DNA of 64,000 nucleotides, taken from Ruegeria sp. Ofav3-42 (GTDB taxonomy: Bacteria; Pseudomonadota; Alphaproteobacteria; Rhodobacterales; Rhodobacteraceae). Every line of letters starts with the position of its first letter. The first letter of the stretch is position 1. The notes below the pieces were generated by a model. It saw nothing but the letters and a program-made list of their open reading frames with translations. It was not told the DNA's origin and made no database searches. Positions 39,762-48,609 of the stretch are shown here, one piece after another. The position numbers and the translations under genes are program-made. The stretch spans positions 310,001 to 374,000 of the forward strand of contig NZ_JAKRGB010000001.1 of the NCBI RefSeq assembly GCF_022347725.1, written 5' to 3'.

Positions 39762-40934
39762 CTATCCTGCTCGTTGGATGACAGCATCATCAACCCACGT
39801 ACGTGCCAGATGGTCCGTTTGCAGCACGTTATCAAGGGTCAAAGGGGCGTCAATAAGGCCGTCCGCGGCCTCAAACCTGTCCAGAACGGACTCGACAATG
39901 TCGGCCATCTGAAGAAATCCGATTTCGCGGGCGATAAACCGATCCAGCGCCCGTTCTTTTGCTGCGTTGAAAACGGCGCCAGACAGACCGCCCCGCTTCA
40001 TCACATTTCTGGCAAGGCGCAGGGCCGGATAGCGGGCCTCATCCGGTTCATTGAACCTCAACTGGCCCAGTTTTGCCAGATTCAAACGGTCAACCGGCAG
40101 GCCGCGACGGTCCGGCCAATGAAGCGCATAGCCGATAGCGTGCCGCATATCCGGGGCGCCCATATGTGCCATGACCCCACCGTCCGCGAAGCCGACCATG
40201 GCGTGGACGATGGATTCCGGGTGCACCAGAACCTCGATCTGATCCGGAGCAACGCCAAAGAACTCTTTAGTTTCAATCAATTCCAGCGCCTTGTTGAACA
40301 TAGATGCGCTGTCGATGGTTATCCGCTGCCCCATATTCCAGTTCGGATGGCTTGAGGCTTGTTCCACGGTAGCCCGTGCCAGATCGCAAAGCGGCCAGTC
40401 CCGGAAGGCACCGCCGCTTGCGGTGATGATTATTCGCTCAACCGCGTTCATATCTTCACCGACAAGCGCCTGAAACACGGCCGAATGCTCACTGTCGACC
40501 GGTAGCAGCCGCGCGCCATTGGCTTTAGCTGTTTCCAAAACCAATGCGCCCGCGCAAACAAGAGTTTCCTTGTTGGCCAAAGCCAGCGTCGAACCTTGTT
40601 TCAACGCCTCCAGACCTGGCTCAAGGCCAGCTGCGCCAACGATGGCGGACATGACCCAATCGGCTGGCCGCGCCGCAGCTTCGGTCAGTGCGGTTTGACC
40701 CGCTGCGGCTTCGACTCCGGAACCGGCCAAGGCTGCGCGCAGATCATCCAGCCGGTCCTCATAGGCCGTTACGGCCACTTCCGCCTGTAGGCGCACGGCG
40801 TCATGGGCCAGTTTTTCGATGTTGGCCCCGCCTGTCAGCGCCACCACATCATAAGCTGCCGCATCGCGGTCGATCAGATCAATTGTGTTCTGCCCGATTG
40901 ATCCGGTCGCGCCGAAAATTGAGATTTTGCGCAT
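39762..40934 (-). CDS. dxr: 1-deoxy-D-xylulose-5-phosphate reductoisomerase
   Basis: 390-aa NADPH enzyme, second step of the MEP isoprenoid pathway. NADPH-binding MRKISIFGATGSIGQNTIDL, GSTLALANKETLVCAGALVL, the metal-site block LLPVDSEHSAVFQAL and the substrate flap WPLCDLARATVEQASSHPNW. The start ATG 40934 shares one base with the cdsA stop. It supplies isoprenoid units to UppS in the same operon. Confidence 0.97.
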   Translation of the reverse strand: MRKISIFGATGSIGQNTIDLIDRDAAAYDVVALTGGANIEKLAHDAVRLQAEVAVTAYEDRLDDLRAALAGSGVEAAAGQTALTEAAARPADWVMSAIVGAAGLEPGLEALKQGSTLALANKETLVCAGALVLETAKANGARLLPVDSEHSAVFQALVGEDMNAVERIIITASGGAFRDWPLCDLARATVEQASSHPNWNMGQRITIDSASMFNKALELIETKEFFGVAPDQIEVLVHPESIVHAMVGFADGGVMAHMGAPDMRHAIGYALHWPDRRGLPVDRLNLAKLGQLRFNEPDEARYPALRLARNVMKRGGLSGAVFNAAKERALDRFIAREIGFLQMADIVESVLDRFEAADGLIDAPLTLDNVLQTDHLARTWVDDAVIQRAG

Positions 40935-41716
40935 CACATGGCTCCGGGGGAATAGAGAATCCCGGCTATCAAAATGAACAGGGCCGCGCCCATCATGCCG
41001 TCAAAGCGATCCAGAAAGCCGCCATGGCCCGGTATCAGGTTCGAACTGTCCTTGACCCCGAACTTTCGTTTGGTCGCGCTTTCGACAATGTCACCAAGCT
41101 GGCTGGCCATGGACGCAAGTACTGAGATCAGCACGAACAATACCCCGAACCCGGCATGAGCGGCAAAAATGGCTCCAACAATGGCTGCTGCAATCCATCC
41201 TCCGGCTGTGCCGGACCATGTCTTCTTTGGGCTGACCTTTGGCCAGAACTTAGGGCCACCGAAGGTTTTGCCAACAAAGTAGCCGGCGACATCGGTGGCT
41301 ACGACCACCGATATCAGCCAGACCATCCAGCCGAATCCCATGTTCTCGCGGATTGAAATGAAACCCAGACCTGCAGCCGCAATCCAGATGGCAAACAGCG
41401 CGTAAGTCCCCTTTGACTTACTGATCTGCCCCGCCCCAACCAATGCCGGAGCCAGCAGGAACGGCAACTTGTACAGCGGTGGCAGATGATAGCTCAGAAT
41501 AACCGCGACGCCGGTCAAAATCCCCAATTGGATTGCAACGCCGTTTCGTTCGGGATCGATCATCCGAACCAGTTCCCAGGTCATCAGACCGCAGGCGACT
41601 GCTATAAAGGATTCAAACCACAGGCCACCCAGCCACACCTCGACTGAACCTATGCAAACCAGTACCGCGGCCGACAGGACACGTGCGCTCAGGTCAGACC
41701 ATCGGCCTTCGCTCAT
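40934..41716 (-). CDS. cdsA: phosphatidate cytidylyltransferase
   Basis: 260-aa integral membrane enzyme making CDP-diacylglycerol. About seven TM helices. The CDS signature is ESATKRKFGVKDSSNLIPGH with GGFLDRFDG following. It overlaps uppS by 4 bp and abuts dxr, placing phospholipid and isoprenoid synthesis in one unit. Confidence 0.96.
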   Translation of the reverse strand: MSEGRWSDLSARVLSAAVLVCIGSVEVWLGGLWFESFIAVACGLMTWELVRMIDPERNGVAIQLGILTGVAVILSYHLPPLYKLPFLLAPALVGAGQISKSKGTYALFAIWIAAAGLGFISIRENMGFGWMVWLISVVVATDVAGYFVGKTFGGPKFWPKVSPKKTWSGTAGGWIAAAIVGAIFAAHAGFGVLFVLISVLASMASQLGDIVESATKRKFGVKDSSNLIPGHGGFLDRFDGMMGAALFILIAGILYSPGAM

Positions 41717-42444
41717 GCCGGGACCGCCCCAAAGCGTCTGTCACGGGTTCCAAAGTTACGGCACAGCCGCTCAAGCTCGGCGGCGGTAAAGTCGGGCCAG
41801 AGCGTGTCGATGAATTCGTATTCCGAATAAGCCGACTGCCACAAAAGAAAGTTGGAAATGCGCGCCTCGCCGCTTGTCCGGATCACAAGATCCGGGTCGG
41901 GAAGAACATGCGTATCCAGATATTTGGGCAGGGTTTCCTCACCCACGTCTTCGGGACGCAGGCGGCCCTCGAACACGTCGCGCGCCAGACGTTTGGTCGC
42001 CCGCGCGACCTCGTCCCGCCCGCCGTAATTAATGGCGATGGTCAGATGGACGAGGTCGTTGTCTTTCGTCGCATCTTCAAGCATGTCCATCAGATCGGTC
42101 AGTTTCGAGTCCAGCCGAACCCTATCGCCGATAAAGCGAACCCGGACGCCGGCTTTGGTCAGGTTGCGCGCCTCTTTGATGATATAACGACGAAACAGGC
42201 TCATCAGCCCGGCGACCTCGACCTGGGTTCGTTTCCAGTTCTCGGTCGAGAAGGCGAATACAGTCAGATACTTGATACCCAACGCTGGGCAGGCTTCGAC
42301 CACGTCGCGCACCCGCCGGGCACCGGCCTGGTGTCCAAAAAGCCTCGGCCGGTTTCGCGCCTGTGCCCATCGACCATTGCCATCCATGATGATGGCAACG
42401 TGGCGAGGTCCGGTCACGGTCGAAGTATGAGCGGTGTCGGGCAT
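41713..42444 (-). CDS. uppS: isoprenyl (undecaprenyl) diphosphate synthase
   Basis: 243-aa cis-prenyltransferase making the C55 carrier for peptidoglycan and O-antigen. Catalytic Asp in HVAIIMDGNGRWAQARNRP, then GHQAGARRVRDVVEA, LTVFAFSTENWKRTQ and the C-terminal RTSGEARISNFLLWQSAYSE. It follows frr by 9 bp. Confidence 0.97.
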   Translation of the reverse strand: MPDTAHTSTVTGPRHVAIIMDGNGRWAQARNRPRLFGHQAGARRVRDVVEACPALGIKYLTVFAFSTENWKRTQVEVAGLMSLFRRYIIKEARNLTKAGVRVRFIGDRVRLDSKLTDLMDMLEDATKDNDLVHLTIAINYGGRDEVARATKRLARDVFEGRLRPEDVGEETLPKYLDTHVLPDPDLVIRTSGEARISNFLLWQSAYSEYEFIDTLWPDFTAAELERLCRNFGTRDRRFGAVPA

Positions 42445-42453
42445 ATTCCGGGC

Positions 42454-43017
42454 TCAGACCTGCATGATCTCTGCCTGCTTGGTCTCAAGCGCGGCATCCA
42501 CGTTTTTGATCATCTCGTCGGTCAGATCCTGAACTTCGCTCTCCCAGAACTTCTGATCGTCCTCCGACATTCCGTCGGCTTTGGCCTTCTTGATCTGATC
42601 CATACCGTCACGACGGACGTTGCGGATAGAAACGCGGGCGTGCTCGGCATATTGTCCTGCAACTTTACCCAGTTCCCGGCGGCGTTCTTCGTTCAACTCG
42701 GGAATCGGCAGCATGATGATGGTGCCGTTCAGCTGCGGGTTGATGCCCAGACCGCTTTCGCGGATCGCTTTTTCAACCTTGCCGACCAAACCCTTGTCCC
42801 AGACATTCACCGTCACCATGCGGGGTTCCGGAACATTGACGGTTCCGACCTGATTGATCGGAGTCATCGATCCATAGGCATCAACCATGATCGGTTCCAG
42901 CATCGATGCCGATGCGCGGCCCGTCCGCAAGGACGCAAACTCGGTTCTCAGGTTGCCCATCGCGCCTTCCATACGGCGCTTCAGATCGTCGGTGTCCAGT
43001 TCAAAATCGTCAGACAT
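42454..43017 (-). CDS. frr: ribosome recycling factor
   Basis: 187 aa from ATG 43017 ([19 protein letters not shown]) behind GGGAG; a start 9 bp earlier is possible. Other landmarks are [20 protein letters not shown], the hinge around [11 protein letters not shown] and [20 protein letters not shown]. Together with EF-G it splits post-termination ribosomes. It heads the leftward envelope cluster in this window; tsf and pyrH, often upstream, are not here. Confidence 0.97.
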   Translation of the reverse strand: MSDDFELDTDDLKRRMEGAMGNLRTEFASLRTGRASASMLEPIMVDAYGSMTPINQVGTVNVPEPRMVTVNVWDKGLVGKVEKAIRESGLGINPQLNGTIIMLPIPELNEERRRELGKVAGQYAEHARVSIRNVRRDGMDQIKKAKADGMSEDDQKFWESEVQDLTDEMIKNVDAALETKQAEIMQV

Positions 43018-43160
43018 GCTGCTCACTCCCCGTCTTCAGGTGCTGTTTGCTTGGCTCATAGTCCATCGCAATTGGGATGTATAGCAATGATGATGTGGAA
43101 TTGCGCCAATGGCCAGAGGTGTTTCTGACAATTTCGGGTTCTTTCAGGGGCAATTGAACC

Positions 43161-43184
43161 GACCGACATTAAGATCGGCCGGAT
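43161..43184 (-). terminator. stem-loop between acuI and frr
   Basis: CCGACCGA (43161-43168) pairs with TCGGCCGG (43177-43184), one A-C mismatch, 20 bp beyond the acuI stop. No T-run follows, so it may mark the 3' end of the dmdA-acuI transcript only partly. Confidence 0.5.
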
Positions 43185-43203
43185 CAACTCATTTACTCGG
43201 GAA

Positions 43204-44199
43204 TCAGGCGTTTACGTCGACGACCACGCGGCCTTTCACCTGTCCCTTGAGAATATCTGCCCCCAATTGTGGCAGATCACCCAGGGTCGCGGGATGGACC
43301 ATCGCCTCAAGCTTATCCATCGGCAGATCAGTCGCCACGCGCTGCCACGCACGGACCCGGTTGTCATATGGCTGCATCACGCTGTCGATGCCCAGCAAGT
43401 TCACGCCGCGCAACAGGAAGGGGATGACGCTTGCGGGCAGCCCTGCCCCTCCGGCCAGACCGACCGCGGCGACCGAAGCACCGTATTTCATTTGCCCCAG
43501 TACGCGCGCCAGCATCTCGCCGCCAACCGCGTCAACACATCCCGCCCAAGTTTCACTTTCCAGCGGACGTTTTACGGTTTCATTGAGGTCTTCGCGCGGA
43601 ACAATGGTCGTCGCACCCAATGATTTAAGGTATTCGCCCGCCTCTGGTCGACCGGTCACTGCAGCCACTTCATAGCCCAGATTGGCCAGAATGGCCGTCG
43701 CAACCGACCCAACGCCACCGGCGGCGCCTGTGACCAAAACCGGCCCATGGTCCTTCTGCATGCCCTGATCCTCAAGCGCCATGACCGCCAGCATCGCAGT
43801 GAAACCAGCGGTGCCCACTGCCATGGCCTGTCGCGTGTCCAGACCTTCGGGCAAAGGGACCAGCCAATCGGCCAAAGCGCTGGCCTTTTGCGAGTATCCG
43901 CCCCAATGCGCCTCGCCAACACGCCAACCGGTCAGCACCACCTTGTCGCCGGGCTTGTAGCGTTCGTCCGAGGACGCCTCGACGGTTCCACTATAGTCGA
44001 CACCGGGAACATGCGGGTAGTTCCGCACCAGACCACCGCCCTTTGGTGACATGCACAGACCATCCTTGTAGTTCACAGTCGAATACTCAACCGCAACCGT
44101 GACTTCACCGTTGGGCAAGTCCCCTTCGGAAAGTTGTTTGACCGAAGCGCTCGCCAGACCGCTTTCTTCGTCCTTATCCATCACCAATGCACTGAACAT
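43204..44199 (-). CDS. acuI: acryloyl-CoA reductase (NADPH) AcuI
   Basis: 331-aa MDR-family enzyme of the YhdH/AcuI branch, reducing acryloyl-CoA to propionyl-CoA. VEYSTVNYKDGLCMSPKGGG and NYPHVPGVDYSGTVEASSDE at the N-terminus, then VLVTGAAGGVGSVATAILAN as the NADPH loop and VVDVNA at the end. Its identity as AcuI rather than a generic YhdH rests on synteny directly after dmdA, 60 bp downstream, as in Ruegeria pomeroyi. It detoxifies acrylate-derived CoA esters formed from DMSP. Confidence 0.93.
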   Translation of the reverse strand: MFSALVMDKDEESGLASASVKQLSEGDLPNGEVTVAVEYSTVNYKDGLCMSPKGGGLVRNYPHVPGVDYSGTVEASSDERYKPGDKVVLTGWRVGEAHWGGYSQKASALADWLVPLPEGLDTRQAMAVGTAGFTAMLAVMALEDQGMQKDHGPVLVTGAAGGVGSVATAILANLGYEVAAVTGRPEAGEYLKSLGATTIVPREDLNETVKRPLESETWAGCVDAVGGEMLARVLGQMKYGASVAAVGLAGGAGLPASVIPFLLRGVNLLGIDSVMQPYDNRVRAWQRVATDLPMDKLEAMVHPATLGDLPQLGADILKGQVKGRVVVDVNA

Positions 44200-44259
44200 T
44201 CCAGCTTTCCTTTCATTTTCAATCGCCCATCAACTGTTGCTGATGTGAATTCCCACAGT

Positions 44260-45363
44260 TCAAATCCAGAATTTTTCCTGAACCGTTGCGCTGCGCATTC
44301 CGTCTGGTGTTTCAACTTCGATTTGTGTTCCCGGGTCCCAGTGGCTGAGCTTGACCATCCCGATTGAGACATTTGTCTGGAAATCGGGCGACCAAACTGC
44401 CGAAGTCACCTGCCCGACCTGTTTGCCGCCCGCGACCACCGGCCAGGGGCGATCGCATGGAGGTACAGAGTCTCCATCAATTGCTATTGGACGGATCTGC
44501 TGCACCGGTCCCTCCTTTGCGACCCGCAAAAGCGCATCCCGCCCAATACAGCCGATCGCCGTGTGCGTATTGCAGAACTTGCCCAAACCGCATTCATGCG
44601 GGGTGTTGTCGTCGGTCATGTCGTTACCATAGGACAGCAACCCGCCCTCGATCCGCTCGATCAGGTTCGGACAGCCCGCGCGGACCTGCAGGTCTTCTCC
44701 TGCTGCAAACAAGGCGTTCCACAAAGGCATGCCTATGTCCGACCCTTCAACGTAGATTTCGAACCCGCCCTGTTTGGAATAGCCCGACCTGGCAACCGCC
44801 AGTTCACGCCCTTCGAACGCGAACTTGTCGAACCTGAAGAACCGGATATCACGGACTCGGTCGCCAAAAACCCGAGCCATCAACTCGTCTGCTTTAGGTC
44901 CCTGAACTGCCAGAGGGGACACATCGGGCTCATCCACCAGCACATCCAGCCGATAGCCGTTGGCGATCCCTTTGACCCAAAGCAGAAGGTCGCTGTCGGC
45001 GATCGAGATCCACCACCGGTCCTCCGAGAGCTTTACGGCCACAGGATCGTTCAGCATGCCGCCTGTTTCGTTGACGATGGGCACATAAAAGCACTGACCA
45101 GGAAGCATGCCCCGAAGGTCCCTCGGCGTCAGCATCTGCATCAGCCGCGCAGCGTCCGGCCCGCGCAGTTCGACCTGTCGTTCGCATGAGACATCCCAAA
45201 CCTGCACATGGGTTTTCAAATGCCGGTAATCCGCTTCGACGGATTCGAAAACAGTCGGCAATAACATGCGGTTGTAAACCGTATATCCCTTGACACCAGC
45301 CGCTTCGACACCGTCAGAAAAAGGCGTTCGGCGCAGGCGACGTGACAGCGAAATCTGAACCAC
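44260..45363 (-). CDS. dmdA: dimethylsulfoniopropionate demethylase DmdA
   Basis: 367-aa tetrahydrofolate-dependent enzyme of the GcvT fold, transferring a methyl from DMSP to THF to give methylmercaptopropionate. Characteristic stretches are VEAAGVKGYTVYNRMLLPTV, HVQVWDVSCERQVELRGPDA, VRDIRFFRFDKFAFEGRELA, KQGGFEIYVEGSDIGMPLW and SYGNDMTDDNTPHECGLGKF. The length fits clade-A DmdA (about 364 aa). The GTG start at 45363 directly follows the DinB stop, with GAGGAGG as ribosome site, so it is translated within a polycistron. Glycine-cleavage T proteins share the fold, but the neighbour acuI fixes the call. Confidence 0.95.
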   Translation of the reverse strand: MVQISLSRRLRRTPFSDGVEAAGVKGYTVYNRMLLPTVFESVEADYRHLKTHVQVWDVSCERQVELRGPDAARLMQMLTPRDLRGMLPGQCFYVPIVNETGGMLNDPVAVKLSEDRWWISIADSDLLLWVKGIANGYRLDVLVDEPDVSPLAVQGPKADELMARVFGDRVRDIRFFRFDKFAFEGRELAVARSGYSKQGGFEIYVEGSDIGMPLWNALFAAGEDLQVRAGCPNLIERIEGGLLSYGNDMTDDNTPHECGLGKFCNTHTAIGCIGRDALLRVAKEGPVQQIRPIAIDGDSVPPCDRPWPVVAGGKQVGQVTSAVWSPDFQTNVSIGMVKLSHWDPGTQIEVETPDGMRSATVQEKFWI

Positions 45364-45870
45364 TTAGGCCTCCTCAGGCAGAAAAACCAGATCGCTCACC
45401 GGGGCGGTTGAACCTGTTTCGGTCAGCATTTGGTGCAACTGACCCCGGTGATGTGTTTGGTGATTGAAGAAATGGATGACGCACTGTGCATAGGGTTTTG
45501 TGACATCCGCTTCTTTGGCGGCAGAATACCATGTAAACGGGCCGGTCAGATCCCCGTCTTTCAGAGTAGTAACCCAGTTGAAAATCCGTTCATCGATCTG
45601 ATCGCGCAGCGGCAACCATTCGGCCAGATCCGCGCACAAGGTCGGGCTTTCCGGGATACCGCCACCCGGCCCCTGGCCTTTGTCGAAACGTGACATCCAT
45701 ATCCAGTCGCCCCAAAGCAGATGATTTGCCGTACCAAGAATCGACCCGAAGAATGCTCCGCGTTCTCGGGTCAGTTCCTGACTTGGCAGGGCTGCAAGAA
45801 ACCCCTTCAACTGGCTGTTCTGCCAGTGATTATATCGGGCCATCTCCTGAGCGTAGGCGGCGCTGATCAT
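45364..45870 (-). CDS. DinB-family metal-dependent protein
   Basis: 168 aa. A four-helix bundle of the DinB/YfiT type, with metal-ligand His in LGTANHLLWGDWIWM and in the helix-end motif HFFNHQTHHRGQLHQMLTET. Bacillithiol- and mycothiol-dependent transferases share this fold, but alphaproteobacteria use glutathione, so the substrate is unknown. It sits directly before dmdA (stop abuts dmdA start) and 1 bp into the DUF1326 stop, so it is co-translated with DmdA. Confidence 0.85.
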   Translation of the reverse strand: MISAAYAQEMARYNHWQNSQLKGFLAALPSQELTRERGAFFGSILGTANHLLWGDWIWMSRFDKGQGPGGGIPESPTLCADLAEWLPLRDQIDERIFNWVTTLKDGDLTGPFTWYSAAKEADVTKPYAQCVIHFFNHQTHHRGQLHQMLTETGSTAPVSDLVFLPEEA

Positions 45871-46574
45871 CACTTTGGCCCGCGCCAGTCGATTGGGCAG
45901 ATTTCAGCGGATTTTCCACCAAAGTCCCAAACACGCCCGTAATCACGCACCTTGGACTTCGTCCCGCGCGCAACGATGATGTCTGGCCCCATCCAATACT
46001 TCGAGTTCGACACCATGACCGGGTGTTCCGGATCTTTGCCGCCCAGCATCTCGATCTCACCCTGAATTTTGCGGCCGATCGCGATGCGGCGCTTGTTGCC
46101 GTCGCGTTGGATCTGCACCGGAGCACGCTCGGCCCCTATGATCTCACTGACCAGCATGGTGAACAGACCCGTGGTGCCGCCTGCCTGTCCGCTGAAAATC
46201 TGCAGCAGACCGTTATACGCCTTGCCGCTGGCCCGCTCATCAACATAGGCGGCCACGTTCCACTGGCCCTCGCCCATGCGGCCCGGAATATCGACGAGCA
46301 ACCCAACGTTCAGACCGGACAAATCCTCGCCCTCGTAATGGCCCTCATCAATTATGACACCCATCCACGCGTGGCAGTGACCTTCAGTCGGAGGATGCGC
46401 ACCCAACGAGACAACGCAGGGGCAGAACACGTCGCAAGAACAGTTCAGGATCAGTTCGCCTTTGATTGCCCAATCCGTCGGGCTCATCTCGCGCCGCTTG
46501 GGATTTGGCATACGACTATCAATGCGCTGGCTGATCGGCAGCCTGTCGGCCTCGGGTTTTCTGTTCTTAGCCAT
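45870..46574 (-). CDS. DUF1326 domain protein
   Basis: 234 aa. The domain begins with KGELILNCSCDVFCPCVVSL, a Cys-rich metal-binding-like segment (three Cys within 8 residues), followed by TEGHCHAWMGVIIDEGHYEG and the later VSEIIGAERAPVQIQRDGNK. No signal peptide, so it is probably cytoplasmic; the first 25 residues are basic. DUF1326 genes commonly pair with DUF2182 membrane proteins, as here (4-bp gap). Function unknown; metal binding is inference from the Cys pattern. Confidence 0.85.
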   Translation of the reverse strand: MAKNRKPEADRLPISQRIDSRMPNPKRREMSPTDWAIKGELILNCSCDVFCPCVVSLGAHPPTEGHCHAWMGVIIDEGHYEGEDLSGLNVGLLVDIPGRMGEGQWNVAAYVDERASGKAYNGLLQIFSGQAGGTTGLFTMLVSEIIGAERAPVQIQRDGNKRRIAIGRKIQGEIEMLGGKDPEHPVMVSNSKYWMGPDIIVARGTKSKVRDYGRVWDFGGKSAEICPIDWRGPK

Positions 46575-46578
46575 AGGC

Positions 46579-47370
46579 TTATCCTCCGTAGCTTATTGGA
46601 TAGACGAGCAGAACGAGACCGCCCGCAATCAATGCAAATCCCATCGGTCGGGTCACAGCATGCCCGATCTGGGGAAGTTTTTCCAAAACCATGAAAAAGG
46701 TCGCAAGACCCATCCACAGCAGGCTCATCACTCCGCCCACAAAACCAAGCGCCATGAAGCCCCAGCAGCAGCCCACGCAGAATGCGCCCAGTCCCAGACC
46801 CATGCGCATACCTCCGGTGAACCCGGTTTTCCAATGCCCCAGAAAATAGGTCATGGGCGCATGGCAGACGCCATGGCAGACTTCTTTCGCGCGGGTGAAC
46901 TGAAACGCGCCAACAGCCATCATCAGCCCCCCGGCAAGCCAGCCGGATTTCGAGATGCCCAACATGTCCACCGCGCCGCCAAACAACAAAGCCAGTTGCA
47001 CGCCTGCAATCAAAGCCGCAAAGCCGACCCATACGATGAGATACCCGCCAAGAACCCCCAACCAACCCGCGCGCGAGCCATTGGCGCTGCGGATCAGGTC
47101 ATCATAGCTGCGCAAGGTCGGAACAAGCGTTGGCAGCATCATGGCGGCCATCATAATGGCCCACATCGAAAACAAGGGGCCAAACTCTGCCATGGGCATA
47201 TACATGTCCATGCGCGGATCCATCGCCGCCATTGCCTGCCCCATCGGACCGGGGCGGCCGATCCAGTCCAGGTCCATGTCGCCGCTCATGGTGAACATCA
47301 TCCACCATGCCCACAGGATCAGGACGTAAAACCCCAGCCAAAATGCGTTGCGTAGAACTGTGCGACTCAC
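46579..47370 (-). CDS. DUF2182 integral membrane protein
   Basis: 263 aa with about seven TM segments. The region of Met-rich helices (MDPRMDMYMPMAEFGPLFSM, AIMMAAMMLPTLVPTLRSYD) and the HAPMTYFLGHWKTGFTGGMR loop are the hallmarks. Called a predicted metal-binding membrane protein in the literature of domain families. The start ATG 47370 faces the operator region. It is the promoter-proximal gene of the run leading to dmdA and acuI. Confidence 0.88.
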   Translation of the reverse strand: MSRTVLRNAFWLGFYVLILWAWWMMFTMSGDMDLDWIGRPGPMGQAMAAMDPRMDMYMPMAEFGPLFSMWAIMMAAMMLPTLVPTLRSYDDLIRSANGSRAGWLGVLGGYLIVWVGFAALIAGVQLALLFGGAVDMLGISKSGWLAGGLMMAVGAFQFTRAKEVCHGVCHAPMTYFLGHWKTGFTGGMRMGLGLGAFCVGCCWGFMALGFVGGVMSLLWMGLATFFMVLEKLPQIGHAVTRPMGFALIAGGLVLLVYPISYGG

Positions 47371-47400
47371 GCGTTCCTCCCGACTCAGTCCTTGCTTTTC

Positions 47401-47426
47401 AAATGTCAGACTTTTAAATGTCAGAC
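47401..47426. promoter_or_regulatory. tandem GntR/FCD-type operators in divergent promoter
   Basis: AAATGTCAGAC occurs twice, at 47401-47411 and 47416-47426, 15 bp apart. Each contains TGTC-N-GAC, and the second extends to TGTCAGACA, the pseudo-palindrome TGTCNGACA typical of FadR/FCD regulators. They lie between the DUF2182 start (47370) and the GntR start (47457), so binding could repress both directions. Confidence 0.7.
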
Positions 47427-47456
47427 AAATAAAAATTCACCAACGGTCCCCGGAAT

Positions 47457-48188
47457 ATGAAAATTGACCCCAAGAAGCCTGCTGATCTGTCTGCCCAGAT
47501 TGCTCAGGCCATTCGCGATGCTATTATCTCGGGTGAGTTGATCGTCGACGAACGATTGCCGTCCGAGGCGGAGCTGTCTGAACAGTTTCAAGTATCGCGC
47601 CCAACCGTGCGTGAGGCGCTGAAAAGACTGGCAGCTCAGTCACTTATCCGCACTCAGCGCGGTGCAAGCGGGGGCGCTTTCGTGAACCGGCTGAGCTTTG
47701 AAGGCGCATATTCCCAACAAATCACAACCTCGACCCTGCTGTTGTCGATGAATGCGGTCAGCTTTGACACGGCCTGCGAAGCCCGCTTTGCACTGGAGCG
47801 CGCCTGCGCCCCCTTATCGGCTGAGCGCAGGACGGCGGATCAACTGGCCACAATGCGAGCCGAGGTCCACCGGCAATCACAACCGGGCCTCACGGATGAG
47901 GCCTTCTGCGCCTCGGACGTTGCCTTTCACCGTGCCCTCGTCGACGGTGCCGGCAATCCCGTGTTGTCCTATCAATTGGCCGGAGCGGTCGAGGCCATGC
48001 AGCCTTTGATGAACATGATCACCTTCACGGCGCGGTCGCGCGAGGCAATCATTGCGCTGCACAATCAGGTTGCCGACGCGCTGGAAAATCGCGACTCGAC
48101 CAAAGTGGACGCGACGCTCGTTGAGCTTGAGAACTATACAAGACAGCTGGCGCAGGACGTTGCGCAGCAGCGACGAAAACCTGCGTGA
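47457..48188 (+). CDS. FadR/FCD-type GntR-family transcriptional regulator
   Basis: 243 aa. The winged helix spans residues 8-75 (LPSEAELSEQFQVSRPTVRE). The FCD ligand domain has the metal-site pattern ASDVAFHRALVDGAGNPVLS and a later His in IALHNQVADALENRD. Such regulators bind carboxylates or acyl-CoA. It is divergent from the DUF2182-...-dmdA-acuI run across paired operator-like repeats, which makes it the prime candidate for local control of DMSP demethylation. Confidence 0.9.
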   Translation: MKIDPKKPADLSAQIAQAIRDAIISGELIVDERLPSEAELSEQFQVSRPTVREALKRLAAQSLIRTQRGASGGAFVNRLSFEGAYSQQITTSTLLLSMNAVSFDTACEARFALERACAPLSAERRTADQLATMRAEVHRQSQPGLTDEAFCASDVAFHRALVDGAGNPVLSYQLAGAVEAMQPLMNMITFTARSREAIIALHNQVADALENRDSTKVDATLVELENYTRQLAQDVAQQRRKPA

Positions 48189-48198
48189 GGAGAATGGG

Positions 48199-48561
48199 AT
48201 GACAACCGCATTGAACGTGATTGCCGCTCTCCTGACCGTTGGGTTTGGCCTGTTCGGGTTTTTGGCACCCAGTTTTACCTTGGGAGCGTTGGATTTAACC
48301 CCAACCGAAAGTAATATGGGGTTGAGCGAGATGCGTGCCTCGGTCGGCGGATTGTTTGTCGTCACCGGATTCGCCGTACTGTGGCTGAACAATCCGATGG
48401 CCTATGCCATGCTGGGTGTCGTCTACGCAGGCGCGGCGTTGGGACGGTTCGTGTCCGTCATTCTGGACAACCCGCCCGTGGTCAAAGCTGTGACTTTTGG
48501 TGGAATCGAGCTGGCCTTGGCGCTTTGGCTGATTCTGGCCAACATCAACAAGACCGCCTAA
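48199..48561 (+). CDS. small four-helix membrane protein (DUF4345-like)
   Basis: 120 aa from ATG 48199 behind GAGGAGAATGGG, 10 bp after the GntR stop. Four TM segments: NVIAALLTVGFGLFGFLAP, the glycine-rich ASVGGLFVVTGFAVLWL, YAMLGVVYAGAALGRFVSV and GGIELALALWLILAN. The second and third with SEMRAS and GRFVS between are typical of DUF4345. Co-transcribed with the regulator; role unknown. Confidence 0.78.
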   Translation: MTTALNVIAALLTVGFGLFGFLAPSFTLGALDLTPTESNMGLSEMRASVGGLFVVTGFAVLWLNNPMAYAMLGVVYAGAALGRFVSVILDNPPVVKAVTFGGIELALALWLILANINKTA

Positions 48562-48609
48562 CCCCCTGTTTTTGTTTTGGACACCCAAGTGAATTCCCGG
48601 TTTGCATCC

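Noticed and set aside
41683..43128. 481-codon rightward open frame
   Set aside because: Lies entirely opposite uppS, frr and part of cdsA; composition is that of an antisense shadow in GC-rich DNA and no family is recognisable.
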